Shown: positions 42,073-50,915 of the stretch, in pieces
How positions within the stretch are numbered: position 1 is the first letter of the stretch
How the letters are laid out: each line of letters begins with the position of its first letter
Assembly (NCBI GenBank): GCA_947166105.1
Contig: CAMVCZ010000006.1
Location: 44,990-108,989 of the forward strand
From: an uncultured Bacteroidales bacterium
GTDB taxonomy: Bacteria; Bacteroidota; Bacteroidia; Bacteroidales; F082
Direction of reading: 5' to 3'
DNA: 64,000 nt
The notes under the pieces: generated by a model
The model's database searches: none
The model's input: only the letters and a program-made list of their open reading frames with translations
Told to the model about the DNA's origin: nothing
Translations under genes and position numbers: made by a program

Positions 42073-43139
42073 TATTTCAATCCTTCAATCCAAACCTTAA
42101 TCTGTTGTTCGTCCTTGAGGCGGCACACCAAAAGCGAATGGTCGCGGAAGGCCACGAGATAGTCTTCCAAGCCTTCCACAACGGCCTCGGTGCCCTCCTC
42201 TATATTAATAATGGTGTTCTTGTTATCGACAGAAACCACCTTACCGCGTAAGGCATTGCCCGCGTCGTCTTTCTTGGCGTGGGTGAACAGCGAACCCCAA
42301 GTGCCGATGTCGCTCCAGCCGAAGTCGGCGGGGATGGTGAAGGTGTTCGGCGACTTCTCCATCACGCCGTAGTCGATGCTGATGTTGGGACTTTCAATGA
42401 AATGCGCGTCAATGAAGGCTTGCTCGTTGGCTGTTCCGAAGTCGTTTTTGCCTTTCTCGAACACTTCCACCATTTCGGGCAAATACTGTTTGAAGGCCTG
42501 CATGATGCCGTCCAAAGTCCAGAGGAAAATGCCACTATTCCAGAGGTAATTGCCTTCCGAAACAAACTTTACGGCAGTTTCATAATCAGGCTTTTCCTTG
42601 AACATCTCCACTTTCACAACCTCTTCATTCCTACTTCCTACCTCATCCCTCCTACTTCCACATTGAATATATCCATACCCCGTTTCAGGTCTTGAAGGTT
42701 TAATTCCAATCGTCATCAGCGCGTTTTGGTTTTTCGTCAAAAAGTCAAAGCCCAATCGGATAATGCGTTGGAATTCAACTTCGTTGGTTACCAAATGGTC
42801 GGCAGGCGTGACGACGATGTTGGCCTCTTTGCAGCGGCTTTGGATGTGGTAGGCCGCGTAAGCGATACAAGGCGCAGTATTTCTTCGTGCAGGCTCGCAA
42901 AGCACTTGGTCGGGATGGAGCATGGGAAGATGTTCCAGCACGAGTTGCTTGTAGGCCTTGTTGGTCACCACGAGGAAGTTTTCATCGGGGATGACAGGGC
43001 TGAAACGCTCGTAGGTGCTTTGGATGAAACTCTTCCCAGTACCCAGAATATCAAGGAATTGCTTGGGATAGTTGTCCTTGCTGAGTGGCCAGAAACGACT
43101 TCCAATGCCGCCTGCCATGATGATGCAATAGTTGTTCAT
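42072..43139 (-). CDS. manC: Mannose-1-phosphate guanylyltransferase
   Basis: 355 residues. Makes GDP-mannose from mannose 1-phosphate and GTP. The nucleotidyltransferase start IIMAGGIGSRFWPLSKDNYP is complete, followed by LGTGKSFIQSTYERF, EPARRNTAPCIAYAAY, VVTPADHLV (metal-binding Asp), and FGWSDIGTWGSL near the end of the catalytic domain. No C-terminal isomerase domain is present. An extra basic/acidic stretch (GSRRDEVGSRNEEVV) follows GYGYIQ and is encoded by short CTACTTCC-like repeats. It supplies the substrate for Gmd encoded 12 kb away, and for mannosylation. Translation couples to GT2 (adjacent codons). Confidence 0.95.
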   Translation of the reverse strand: MNNYCIIMAGGIGSRFWPLSKDNYPKQFLDILGTGKSFIQSTYERFSPVIPDENFLVVTNKAYKQLVLEHLPMLHPDQVLCEPARRNTAPCIAYAAYHIQSRCKEANIVVTPADHLVTNEVEFQRIIRLGFDFLTKNQNALMTIGIKPSRPETGYGYIQCGSRRDEVGSRNEEVVKVEMFKEKPDYETAVKFVSEGNYLWNSGIFLWTLDGIMQAFKQYLPEMVEVFEKGKNDFGTANEQAFIDAHFIESPNISIDYGVMEKSPNTFTIPADFGWSDIGTWGSLFTHAKKDDAGNALRGKVVSVDNKNTIINIEEGTEAVVEGLEDYLVAFRDHSLLVCRLKDEQQIKVWIEGLK

Positions 43140-43153
43140 TTCTGTTGAATTGT

Positions 43154-43912
43154 TTATTGTTGAAATGTTGAATTGAGTAGAAGGGATTTTCCTTTTTCGC
43201 TCAAATAAGGCTTCAAGTCATCAATGGAGATTTTGCACAAAGGCATTCCGGCTGCGTAGGGCGCGATTTCGAAAGGCTCGTAGCAGAACACCACGCTCCC
43301 TGCTTCAATCCACGGCTCGTTGGTGGGCAGTTGGAAGGTCTCGTCAGGCTCGAAAAGGTATTCTTCTTCCTCGGTGTTATTGGGTTCAAAGTATTGTGTA
43401 CGAATGTTTTCTGAAATCAGTCCGATAAGTTGCTCAGGGTCGTCGAAAAGGTCATAGCCGATAGTGCTGCCGTCCAATTTGCTGAATGAGATGCCATAAT
43501 ACCACGGCATGGGATGGGCACCGCCGGTGAAAATATAGCCTTCCGAGATGTAGGTCACATAAAGGTCGGTCTGTTCCGAAAGGGTGTAGTTGCTTTCGAG
43601 GGTCGAGCGCGGTTCGTCGCCATCTTCGGCAAAAAAACGGTCTCTCTCGTTCTGGAAAAAAGTCACATGGTCTTCGGTGTCATCGGCAAGCATCCAGTGA
43701 AGGATGTTGTTCCGAAGGCTGTCGTTGTCGGTGACAGGAAGGTCGGCGTTCAAGGTGTAATAAGAGTAGTCATCACCAAATTCGCTTTCGATGAAAATGC
43801 TGTCAATCAAGGTGTAAGGTTCCACTTCAACCTCGTTGGAATTGTTTGTTGAGTGGTTGCAACCAATCAAGGTCAACAACATCAGCGCAAGAGGAAAGAA
43901 CAGTTTTTTCAT
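43154..43912 (-). CDS. DUF3298-type lipoprotein (RsiV-like)
   Basis: 252 residues with a lipoprotein signal (MKKLFFPLALMLLTLIGCNH, lipobox LIGC). The mature protein is acidic. The C-terminal part carries FTGGAHPMPWYYGISFSKLDG, then DGSTIGYDLFDD, then WIEAGSVVFCYEPFEIAPYA, as in DUF3298/RsiV-type domains that bind lysozyme-like or glycan ligands. In this context it may sense or bind cell-wall material in the periplasm. It has its own -7 box upstream and is followed after 14 bases by manC. Function not known. Confidence 0.8.
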   Translation of the reverse strand: MKKLFFPLALMLLTLIGCNHSTNNSNEVEVEPYTLIDSIFIESEFGDDYSYYTLNADLPVTDNDSLRNNILHWMLADDTEDHVTFFQNERDRFFAEDGDEPRSTLESNYTLSEQTDLYVTYISEGYIFTGGAHPMPWYYGISFSKLDGSTIGYDLFDDPEQLIGLISENIRTQYFEPNNTEEEEYLFEPDETFQLPTNEPWIEAGSVVFCYEPFEIAPYAAGMPLCKISIDDLKPYLSEKGKSLLLNSTFQQ

Positions 43913-43940
43913 AGTGAATGTTTTTATGGTTCGTATGTCG

Positions 43941-43948
43941 CAAATATA
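43941..43948 (-). promoter_or_regulatory. Promoter -7 box for the DUF3298/manC operon
   Basis: TATATTTG on the minus strand, 28 bases before the DUF3298 start. Confidence 0.5.
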
Positions 43949-43980
43949 CTGCTTTTTTGGAAAACGGCAATATTAGTCAT

Positions 43981-46900
43981 TTATTTCACCCAACGGTATA
44001 GTATTTCAATGGGATGCACGGCGTGGATGCCCGTTCCGTCCAAAATCTGTTGCCGACATGAAGTTCCAGGAGCGGAAACGATGCAGGGCGTGATATCATC
44101 GGCATTGGCTACGGCTTTTCTGACGGTCGGGAAAAGCACCATCTCGCCGATGGCCAACGAGGTTTGGTAATGCTCTTTTTCGTAGCCAAATGAACCCGCC
44201 ATGCCGCAACAACCACTCGGAATGACATGGATTTGAGCGTTTTGAATCAATTTCAGGGCTTGGACGGTCTTTTCTGTTCCGACCAAGGCCTTTTGGTGGC
44301 AATGGCCATGAAGCCAAATTTCTACAGCATCGGATTTGAAATCATTAGAAGTTATGCGACCTGCTTTCACCTCGCGTATGATGAACTCATCGAAAAGCAA
44401 GGCGTTTCGACCCAATTGTTGGGCTTGCGGGCGCAGTTCAGCGGGAACCAAATCAGGATATTCATCGCGGAAACTGAGGATGCACGAAGGTTCGATGCCG
44501 ACCAAAGGAATTTGTTCCGAGACCTTGTCTTTCAACAAATTGACATTCTTTAAGGCAAACTTTTTGGCCAATTTCAAGTTGCCTTTCGACATGGCGGCGC
44601 GACCGCTTTCAACATGTTTCGGGATTTCCACCTCGTAGCCCAAATGCAAGAGCAACTTGGCGAAAGTCAGGCCCAATTCGGCTTCCTGGAAGTTGGTGAA
44701 CTCGTCGGCGAAAAGATAGACTTTGCCTTTTGTGGTCTGGCCTTTATGCTTGCGACATTCTCTTTTTACCGCTGTCCGCATGGTTACGCGGCTCAAAGTC
44801 GGGATGTCGCGCTCAGTCGAAAAGTTGATGATTTGCTTGATGATGTTTGAAGAGAATTTCCACGAGGCAAAAAGGTTATAAAAAGGCCAAACGAGATGCC
44901 CAAATTGCTCCACCGTGGCCATTCGCGACACGGCGAAGGAACGCAAAGGCATCCTACCGACATCGTATTTGTGTTGCAAAATCTCTGAACGCAAGCGCGT
45001 CATGTCAACATTCGACGGGCACTCGCTGCGACAGCCTTTACAGGCCAAACAAGAATCCAGCACTTCAGCCAATTCCTTGGATTTCAGTATGCTTTTGTCT
45101 TTATCCAAGGCTTGTGCGAAAGCCTCGCTTTCCCAACCTCTCGTCAGGATTTCACGAAGCACATTGGCGCGGGCACGAGTGGCTTTGGTTTCGTCGCCGC
45201 TCACCTTGAAGGCCGGACAAAGCGTGCCGCCAATCAAGTTCGACTTGCGGCAATCACCAGCACCGTTGCATTGCTCGATGCTGCACATCAGGGCGTGGAG
45301 TTGGTTTTTGGCTCCAGTAGCACCCTCCACCTTGCATTCTTCGAAAGCGGCCTTCCAATTGTAATAGGTCTTTGGCCACTGAGCCTGTCGAAGGGCCGAA
45401 GAACTATTACAAAGTTCCTTTTCGATGGCGTATTTTTGTCCGACTTCGAAGCGCAACATACTGTCCATCGGGAGTGTGTCCACAATCTTGTGCAAATTGA
45501 AGACTTGCAGCGGGTCCCAGCATGTCTTGAGGTCTTGCATCAAGGCATAAACCTCGTCGCCATACATCAGTTGGATGAATTCTCCGCGCAGTCGACCATC
45601 GCCGTGCTCACCGCTCAAAGAACCTTTGTATTTCTTGACCAACAGCGCGGTTTGGTAAGCCACTTCGCGGAATTTCCGTAAACCTTCCGCCTCCTTTATA
45701 TTAATAATGGGCCGCAAATGCAGTTCGCCCGTGCTGATATGGGCATGATAAACGCAACTCAGGCCAAGGTTTTCAAGCATTTGGGCAAAGTCGGCCATAT
45801 ATGCGGGCAACTTTTCAGGCGCGACAGCCGTGTCTTCGATGACACCAATGGGTTTGGCATCGCCTTTCATGCCCGTAAGCAGACCCAAACCTGCCTTACG
45901 CAAACTCCACACCTTGCTGATTTCCGAGCCGTAAACCCTTGAACAAGCGTAAACTAAATGCTCCTCGTTTTCCATCAAAGCTTTTTCCAATTGGTCGGCG
46001 AGGGCATCGATTTCAGCCTTTGTTTCGCCACGCAGTTCGATGATGAGAATGGCGGCAGGGTCGCCTTGTACGAAGAAGCGGTTTTTTTGTTGTTCAACAT
46101 TTTCTTTGCTGAGTTCCAGAATGTTGCGGTCCATCAACTCAACAGCGGCTGGATGGAATTTCAAAGCCACCAAATTCCCCAAAAAACTTTTTTGCAACGT
46201 ATCGCAATGGGCGCAAACTACCATTTTCTCTTTGGGCGGCAAGGGGTCAAGGTCGACTTTGATTTCGGTGATGAAAGCCAAGGTGCCTTCGCTGCCCGCC
46301 AACACTTTGCAGAGATTGATGGTGCGTTCTTCAAATGGTTTGGCCGTATTGTGCAGGTCTTCAATGACTTCGTCGATGGCGTACCCGCATGAGCGACGGC
46401 GCAGGCTCTTGTCAGGAAAGTTTTCCTCAATCAGTTGAACTGTTTTCTCGTCCAAAGCCCAATGAATGAGTTGAGAATAGATGTTTTGGATTAAAGAATC
46501 TGATTCGGTTTCCCAAAACTGTGTGCCAAATCTTTCCTCCAACTCCTTGATTGTGTATGTTTTGAACACTTCAACGCTACCATCGCAAAGCACGCCTCGG
46601 GCTTCCAACACATGGTGGCGGGTGCTGCCGTAAACCAAAGAATGGGAACCACAAGAATTGTTGCCGAACATTCCACCAATGCAGCATCGGTTACTGGTAG
46701 AAGTTTCAGGGCTGAAAAAGAGTCCGTATGGCTCCAAAGCAAGGTTCAGTTCATCAAGGACAACCCCCGGTTGCACCCTTGCCCAGCGTTCTTTCTTGTT
46801 GATTTCCAGTATCTTCTTGAAATGTTTGCTGATGTCGACCACAATGCCGCTACCCACCACCTGTCCAGCGATGGATGTGCCACCCGCCCTCGGAATGAGG

Positions 46901-47049
46901 TGGGTTTTGCGTTCACGCGCCGTTTCAATCAAATAGATAATATCTTGTTCGTTTTCAGGGAAAGCTACGCCTTGCGGCACTTCACGATAAGCCGACGCAT
47001 CGGTGGCGTAGGCGATGCGGTGCAGAGGGTCGGTAAAAACGGTATACAT
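43981..47049 (-). CDS. FAD-linked and Fe-S oxidoreductase (D-lactate/glycolate-type)
   Basis: 1022 residues. The N-terminal FAD-binding PCMH domain has RAGGTSIAGQVVGSGIVVDI and TSTSNRCCIGGMFGNNSCGS. The FAD-oxidase C-terminal domain shows HISTGELHLRPIINIKEAEG, then KYKGSLSGEHGDGRLRGEF. After ~560 residues come two Fe-S-type regions: CSIEQCNGAGDCRKSNLIGG and SCLACKGCRSECPSNVDMTR. A CCG domain (GHCHQKALVG, then IPSGCCGMAGSFGYEKEHYQ) ends it. It oxidises a 2-hydroxyacid, most likely D-lactate or glycolate, and passes electrons through FeS to quinone. The presence between polysaccharide genes is unexplained. A short stretch ALRQAQWPKTY near 45378 is encoded by a mobile repeat-like sequence. Confidence 0.9.
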   Translation of the reverse strand: MYTVFTDPLHRIAYATDASAYREVPQGVAFPENEQDIIYLIETARERKTHLIPRAGGTSIAGQVVGSGIVVDISKHFKKILEINKKERWARVQPGVVLDELNLALEPYGLFFSPETSTSNRCCIGGMFGNNSCGSHSLVYGSTRHHVLEARGVLCDGSVEVFKTYTIKELEERFGTQFWETESDSLIQNIYSQLIHWALDEKTVQLIEENFPDKSLRRRSCGYAIDEVIEDLHNTAKPFEERTINLCKVLAGSEGTLAFITEIKVDLDPLPPKEKMVVCAHCDTLQKSFLGNLVALKFHPAAVELMDRNILELSKENVEQQKNRFFVQGDPAAILIIELRGETKAEIDALADQLEKALMENEEHLVYACSRVYGSEISKVWSLRKAGLGLLTGMKGDAKPIGVIEDTAVAPEKLPAYMADFAQMLENLGLSCVYHAHISTGELHLRPIINIKEAEGLRKFREVAYQTALLVKKYKGSLSGEHGDGRLRGEFIQLMYGDEVYALMQDLKTCWDPLQVFNLHKIVDTLPMDSMLRFEVGQKYAIEKELCNSSSALRQAQWPKTYYNWKAAFEECKVEGATGAKNQLHALMCSIEQCNGAGDCRKSNLIGGTLCPAFKVSGDETKATRARANVLREILTRGWESEAFAQALDKDKSILKSKELAEVLDSCLACKGCRSECPSNVDMTRLRSEILQHKYDVGRMPLRSFAVSRMATVEQFGHLVWPFYNLFASWKFSSNIIKQIINFSTERDIPTLSRVTMRTAVKRECRKHKGQTTKGKVYLFADEFTNFQEAELGLTFAKLLLHLGYEVEIPKHVESGRAAMSKGNLKLAKKFALKNVNLLKDKVSEQIPLVGIEPSCILSFRDEYPDLVPAELRPQAQQLGRNALLFDEFIIREVKAGRITSNDFKSDAVEIWLHGHCHQKALVGTEKTVQALKLIQNAQIHVIPSGCCGMAGSFGYEKEHYQTSLAIGEMVLFPTVRKAVANADDITPCIVSAPGTSCRQQILDGTGIHAVHPIEILYRWVK

Positions 47050-47055
47050 CTCGGC

Positions 47056-48969
47056 TTATTTGTCCAACTGGCTGAAAATGCTGTTGTTACTTTTGAACTC
47101 AGGCACGATGACTTTCATCTGGGCAACAATCTTCATTGGGTCGCAGGTTTCGAGTTCGTCGTGCAACTTGGCAATCATGCTGTCCACCTCAGCGGTTTCA
47201 TACTTGCGCACCACGGCGTGCATAATCTTCTCGTTGTCAGTCTTGATGGTATTTTCTTCGTTGGCCAAGACCTCTTCATAAAGTTTTTCGCCTGGACGAA
47301 GACCTGTTTCTATGATTTCAATATCAGGACGATGGGCTAATTTGCGCATCTTTTCGGCCAAATCCCAAATCTTGACCTTTTCGCCCATGTCGAAGACGAA
47401 GATGTCGCCGCCTTCGCCGATGGAACCAGCCTCAAGCACGAGGCTGCAGGCTTCAGGAATCGTCATAAAGAAGCGCGTGATGCGACGGTCGGTCACGGTA
47501 ATCGGGCCGCCTTTTTCGATTTGCTTGCGGAACAGCGGAACGACAGAGCCGTTTGAACCTAATACATTGCCGAAGCGCGTAGTGATGAACTTGGTTTTGC
47601 CCTTGCGGCTTTGCGTGTAAATTTCCGCGATGCGCTTGGTGGCTCCCATCACATTGGTCGGGTTGACGGCCTTGTCAGTGGAAATCATAACGAATTTCTC
47701 CACGCCAAATTCAACGGCCAAGTCAGCCACAAGTTTGGTGCCGAACACATTGACAAACACGGCTTCGTAGGCGTTTTCTTCCATGAAAGGCACATGCTTG
47801 TAGGCCGCAGCGTGGAACACCACTTGCGGATGATACATCTCAAACACTTCCCTCATTCGGACGGGGTCTTTCACATTGGTAATGACAAAAGCCATCCTGT
47901 CACGCATTTCCTTGAAATCAGGGGTGTTGTTCATCTCGAACTGGAAGTCGTACATCGGCGACTCGGCTTGGTCGAGCATGATGAGTTTGGCCGGGTTGTA
48001 ATGCATTATCTGACGGCAAATCTCGCTACCGATGGAGCCTGCGGCACCCGTCACCAACACCACTTTCTCGTTGATTTCGCGAATCACATTGCTCTTTCCT
48101 AAGATAATAGGTTTACGTCCCAAAAGGTCTTCAATCTTGATGTCTTGGATTTGGTTGGATGTGATTTTTCCGTCCACCCATTTGTCGAACGACGGGATGG
48201 ATTTCACGATGAGGTTGAGAGACATGCCCTTTTCGATAATTTCCCTGCTGCGCTCCTCGCTTAGGCTGGGAATGGCAATAATCATCACATCGATGCCGTA
48301 TTTCTTGATGAAATCGGGTGTCAAAGCCTTTTCAGGCGAATACACCTTGATAGTGTTGATTTGAGAGTTGACGCGTTTGGGGTCGTCGTCAACGAAAGCC
48401 TTAACCCTAAATCTCGATTGTGTGTCTTGGCTCAAAGTACGCAACAATATGGTGCCGCCATCACCTGCTCCGTAGACGAGAACATTCATTTTGTCGCCCG
48501 TGTTTTTGTAGACTTCATTATACAATCGCCTGATGGTGAAGCGCATAAGAATCATTATCACCATCGTGAATAAATAATGGTAAACCAAGGTAACATAACG
48601 GGGATAAAGTTCGTAGGCCACATGCGGCGCAACTTTGGTAAAGACAAGTTTGCTAATGAGAAGGAAAGCTAAAGTAGAGGTGCAGGCGGAGAAAATTTTT
48701 CGGATGTCGTTGAAGCCCGAATAACGCAACATGCCGTCGTAAGTTCTACTGATGAGGAAGGCGACAAGGTAAACGACAGGCACAATCCAAATGCGGCTCC
48801 AATCGAACCCGGATGATTTTATGTTCTGGAAATACAACATGAAAAGCGCTCCTACATAGGATATGATGACGATAAGCATATCGACGGCCAAAATCCAATA
48901 GCGTGGCAGGGTGTTATTGTTGTGTTTTCCGAATATGAAATTGCAGAATTTTGTAATCAATTTATACAT
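47056..48969 (-). CDS. CapD-type nucleotide-sugar 4,6-dehydratase, membrane-bound
   Basis: 637 residues. The N-terminal ~150 residues hold four membrane helices (ILAVDMLIVIISYVGALFML, IVPVVYLVAFLI, ACTSTLAFLLIS, YHYLFTMVIMILMRF). A first Rossmann domain starts VLVYGAGDGGTILL. The catalytic short-chain dehydrogenase domain has VVLVTGAAGSIGSEICRQIM, AAAYKHVPFME and STDKAVNPTNVMGATKR, in which Met replaces the usual catalytic Tyr (typical of WbpM/FlaA1-type 4,6-dehydratases). It converts UDP-GlcNAc-type sugars to 4-keto-6-deoxy intermediates for surface glycans. It is 6 bases upstream of the FAD/FeS gene and has its own -7 box. Confidence 0.93.
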   Translation of the reverse strand: MYKLITKFCNFIFGKHNNNTLPRYWILAVDMLIVIISYVGALFMLYFQNIKSSGFDWSRIWIVPVVYLVAFLISRTYDGMLRYSGFNDIRKIFSACTSTLAFLLISKLVFTKVAPHVAYELYPRYVTLVYHYLFTMVIMILMRFTIRRLYNEVYKNTGDKMNVLVYGAGDGGTILLRTLSQDTQSRFRVKAFVDDDPKRVNSQINTIKVYSPEKALTPDFIKKYGIDVMIIAIPSLSEERSREIIEKGMSLNLIVKSIPSFDKWVDGKITSNQIQDIKIEDLLGRKPIILGKSNVIREINEKVVLVTGAAGSIGSEICRQIMHYNPAKLIMLDQAESPMYDFQFEMNNTPDFKEMRDRMAFVITNVKDPVRMREVFEMYHPQVVFHAAAYKHVPFMEENAYEAVFVNVFGTKLVADLAVEFGVEKFVMISTDKAVNPTNVMGATKRIAEIYTQSRKGKTKFITTRFGNVLGSNGSVVPLFRKQIEKGGPITVTDRRITRFFMTIPEACSLVLEAGSIGEGGDIFVFDMGEKVKIWDLAEKMRKLAHRPDIEIIETGLRPGEKLYEEVLANEENTIKTDNEKIMHAVVRKYETAEVDSMIAKLHDELETCDPMKIVAQMKVIVPEFKSNNSIFSQLDK

Positions 48970-48995
48970 AAGCTTGTGTTTTTATATTAAACCGC

Positions 48996-49003
48996 CAAAA
49001 ATA
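48996..49003 (-). promoter_or_regulatory. Promoter -7 box for the CapD-type gene
   Basis: TATTTTTG on the minus strand, 26 bases before the start, inside the gap after the mutarotase stop. Confidence 0.5.
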
Positions 49004-49023
49004 CTACTTTTTTTGATTACTTG

Positions 49024-49347
49024 TCAAAATATTTTTTCCATTAATTTCCACTTGCCTGTTGATGGGAGGCTGGGGTCAGCTCCTTGGCACTGCGCAACAT
49101 GGGCTTCCCACTCGGCCTGACGAGGCAATTTTGCAAGTCGAGCCATGTCTTTTTCCCAGTCGAAATCATCAACTGTATCGCATATCATAAAGACATGATT
49201 TTCAAAACGATAAATCTGCATATCAAGGATGCCGACGGCTCTTTGTCCTTCGATGATTTCAGGCCACACATGGGCATGGAGTTCACAATATTTTTCAATC
49301 AGTTCAGGGTCGTTGACGAGTTCAAGGGTTTGGCAATAACGTTTCAT
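49024..49347 (-). CDS. L-rhamnose/L-fucose mutarotase-like protein
   Basis: 107 residues of the RhaM fold (dimeric alpha-beta barrel). MKRYCQTLELVNDPELIEKY starts the family, then HAHVWPEIIEGQRAVGI with the catalytic-type His, and RFENHVFMICDTVDDFDWEK, ending GKWKLMEKIF. It interconverts the alpha and beta anomers of L-rhamnose or L-fucose, supplying the form that a kinase or isomerase accepts. Its place downstream of fucP and the kinase/nucleotidyltransferase fusion argues for L-fucose here. An inverted-repeat element sits between it and fucP. Nothing is missing. Confidence 0.88.
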   Translation of the reverse strand: MKRYCQTLELVNDPELIEKYCELHAHVWPEIIEGQRAVGILDMQIYRFENHVFMICDTVDDFDWEKDMARLAKLPRQAEWEAHVAQCQGADPSLPSTGKWKLMEKIF

Positions 49348-49363
49348 AATGAGATATTTTTTT

Positions 49364-49443
49364 TCACGCAGAATACGCAGAATTATGGGAAGCCTGCCGG
49401 TCGATTAGTTTGCGTTTCTGCGATTTCTGCGGATTCTGCGTGA
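49364..49443. repeat. Inverted-repeat element between fucP and the mutarotase
   Basis: Arms TCACGCAGAATACGCAGAA (49364-49382) and the near-perfect reverse complement (49425-49443). It ends two bases before the fucP stop codon and leaves 16 bases before the mutarotase start. No gene inside. Confidence 0.8.
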
Positions 49444-49445
49444 GA

Positions 49446-50738
49446 TTAATTATCGTGTTTTGTAATGAATTTTCCATAGAATACGATGACGAGGAAGCAA
49501 ACCAACGGCAAAACGAAACTCAAATTCACCGAAGAAATGCTCCCAAATCCGCTGCCATCAATGATGCAGGCCTGCAAAGGAGGCAACACCGAACCGCCCA
49601 AAATGGCCATGATGAGACCTGCTGCACCGAGTTTGGCATCGTCGCCCGTGTCGGTCAGGGCAATGCCGTAAATGGTCGGGAACATCAGGCTCATGCAAGC
49701 CGAAACCGCCACGAGGCAAATCATCCCGGCGCGACCGTCAATGAAGATGACACCCAAAACGAGCACCGCTCCCGCAAGGCCCAAATAAGTCAGCAACTTG
49801 GACGGACTAATGTATTTCAGCAAGAAAGTGCAGATGAAGCGGCTGAGGCAGAAGATGGCCATCGCCACGATGTTGTAGCGTTGCGAAAGTACCTCGGCGG
49901 CCTGTTCCGTCATGCCTTCGTTCATAAAGACGCGCGTGCCATATTGGATGATGAAAGACCAGCACATGATTTGCACCCCGACATAGAAAAATTGCGCCAC
50001 CACACCATAGCGGTAAGGCTTGTTTTGCCAAAGTCGGCGCACCGTCGGGCCAAATTTCTGGTCGTGGGTTTCTTCGGCCTTAGTTTGGGTTTTCACCAAC
50101 AGCAAAATGACCACAAAAAAGACCACTAACACTGCCCCGATGATGACATACGGACGGCTCAACACGGCGAGGTCGGTGCTTTTGATGGCCTCAAATTGGT
50201 CTTCGTTGAGCAAGGCGCGTTCCTCGGTGCTCAACGGGTTCAGTTTGGCTTGGATGAACTTCATCGCCACGAACATGCCCGCCAACGAGCCGATGGGATT
50301 GAAGGCTTGGGCGAGGTTGAGGCGGCGTGTGGCGGTGTCTTTGCTTCCCATTGAGAGGATGTAAGGATTGGCCGTCGTTTCAAGGAAAGAGAGACCGCAA
50401 GTGAGCACGAAATAGGCGATGAGGAAAGGGTAATAGTTGCCAGTCGCCTTGGCTGGAATGAACATCAACGCACCGAGGGCATAAAGACCGAGGCCCATCA
50501 GCAGACCAGCCTTGAATGAAAACTTGCGCACGAATAAGGCTGCGGGCAAGGCCATACAAAAATAGCCGCCATAAAAGGCCAACTGCACCAAAGCGCCGTC
50601 GGTGACGCTCATACGGAAAATCTTCGAGAAGGCTTTCACCATAGGGTTGGTGATGTCGTTGGCGAAGCCCCACAAGGCGAAGCAACATGTCACCAGCACG
50701 AAGGCCAACAAATACTTTTTTTCTACTACTTTATTCAT
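49446..50738 (-). CDS. fucP: L-fucose:H+ symporter
   Basis: 430 residues of the major facilitator superfamily, FucP subgroup. Twelve membrane helices can be traced. The family signature GFANDITNPMVKAFSKIF (25-42) is present with the substrate-binding Asn/Asp, and LETTANPYILSMG and RLNLAQAFNPIGSLAG (the latter two conserved in FucP) follow. The protein imports L-fucose with protons across the inner membrane. It is followed by the mutarotase, and preceded by the kinase/nucleotidyltransferase fusion in the same direction, so the operon seems to import fucose, adjust its anomer, and activate it. Confidence 0.95.
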   Translation of the reverse strand: MNKVVEKKYLLAFVLVTCCFALWGFANDITNPMVKAFSKIFRMSVTDGALVQLAFYGGYFCMALPAALFVRKFSFKAGLLMGLGLYALGALMFIPAKATGNYYPFLIAYFVLTCGLSFLETTANPYILSMGSKDTATRRLNLAQAFNPIGSLAGMFVAMKFIQAKLNPLSTEERALLNEDQFEAIKSTDLAVLSRPYVIIGAVLVVFFVVILLLVKTQTKAEETHDQKFGPTVRRLWQNKPYRYGVVAQFFYVGVQIMCWSFIIQYGTRVFMNEGMTEQAAEVLSQRYNIVAMAIFCLSRFICTFLLKYISPSKLLTYLGLAGAVLVLGVIFIDGRAGMICLVAVSACMSLMFPTIYGIALTDTGDDAKLGAAGLIMAILGGSVLPPLQACIIDGSGFGSISSVNLSFVLPLVCFLVIVFYGKFITKHDN

Positions 50739-50755
50739 ACTTGATTACAATGTTT

Positions 50756-50915
50756 AACTACGAATTACACGAATGTTACGAATTTCAAATGAGAATTGAG
50801 GATGCAAGCATCCGAATGGTCACGAATGGAATGAGTTGAAATATTCGTATGAATCCACAGCCTTGGCTGTAAAAATCTAACCTCGATATTTGTGAAATTC
50901 GTTTCATTCGTAGTT
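50756..50915. repeat. Inverted-repeat element between the kinase fusion and fucP
   Basis: Left arm AACTACGAATTACACGAATG plus ten more bases (50756-50786). The right arm (50889-50915) is its imperfect reverse complement. It ends exactly at the stop codon of the kinase fusion (50916) and leaves 17 bases before the fucP start. The interior also contains GGATGC/GCATCC. No gene inside. Confidence 0.75.
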
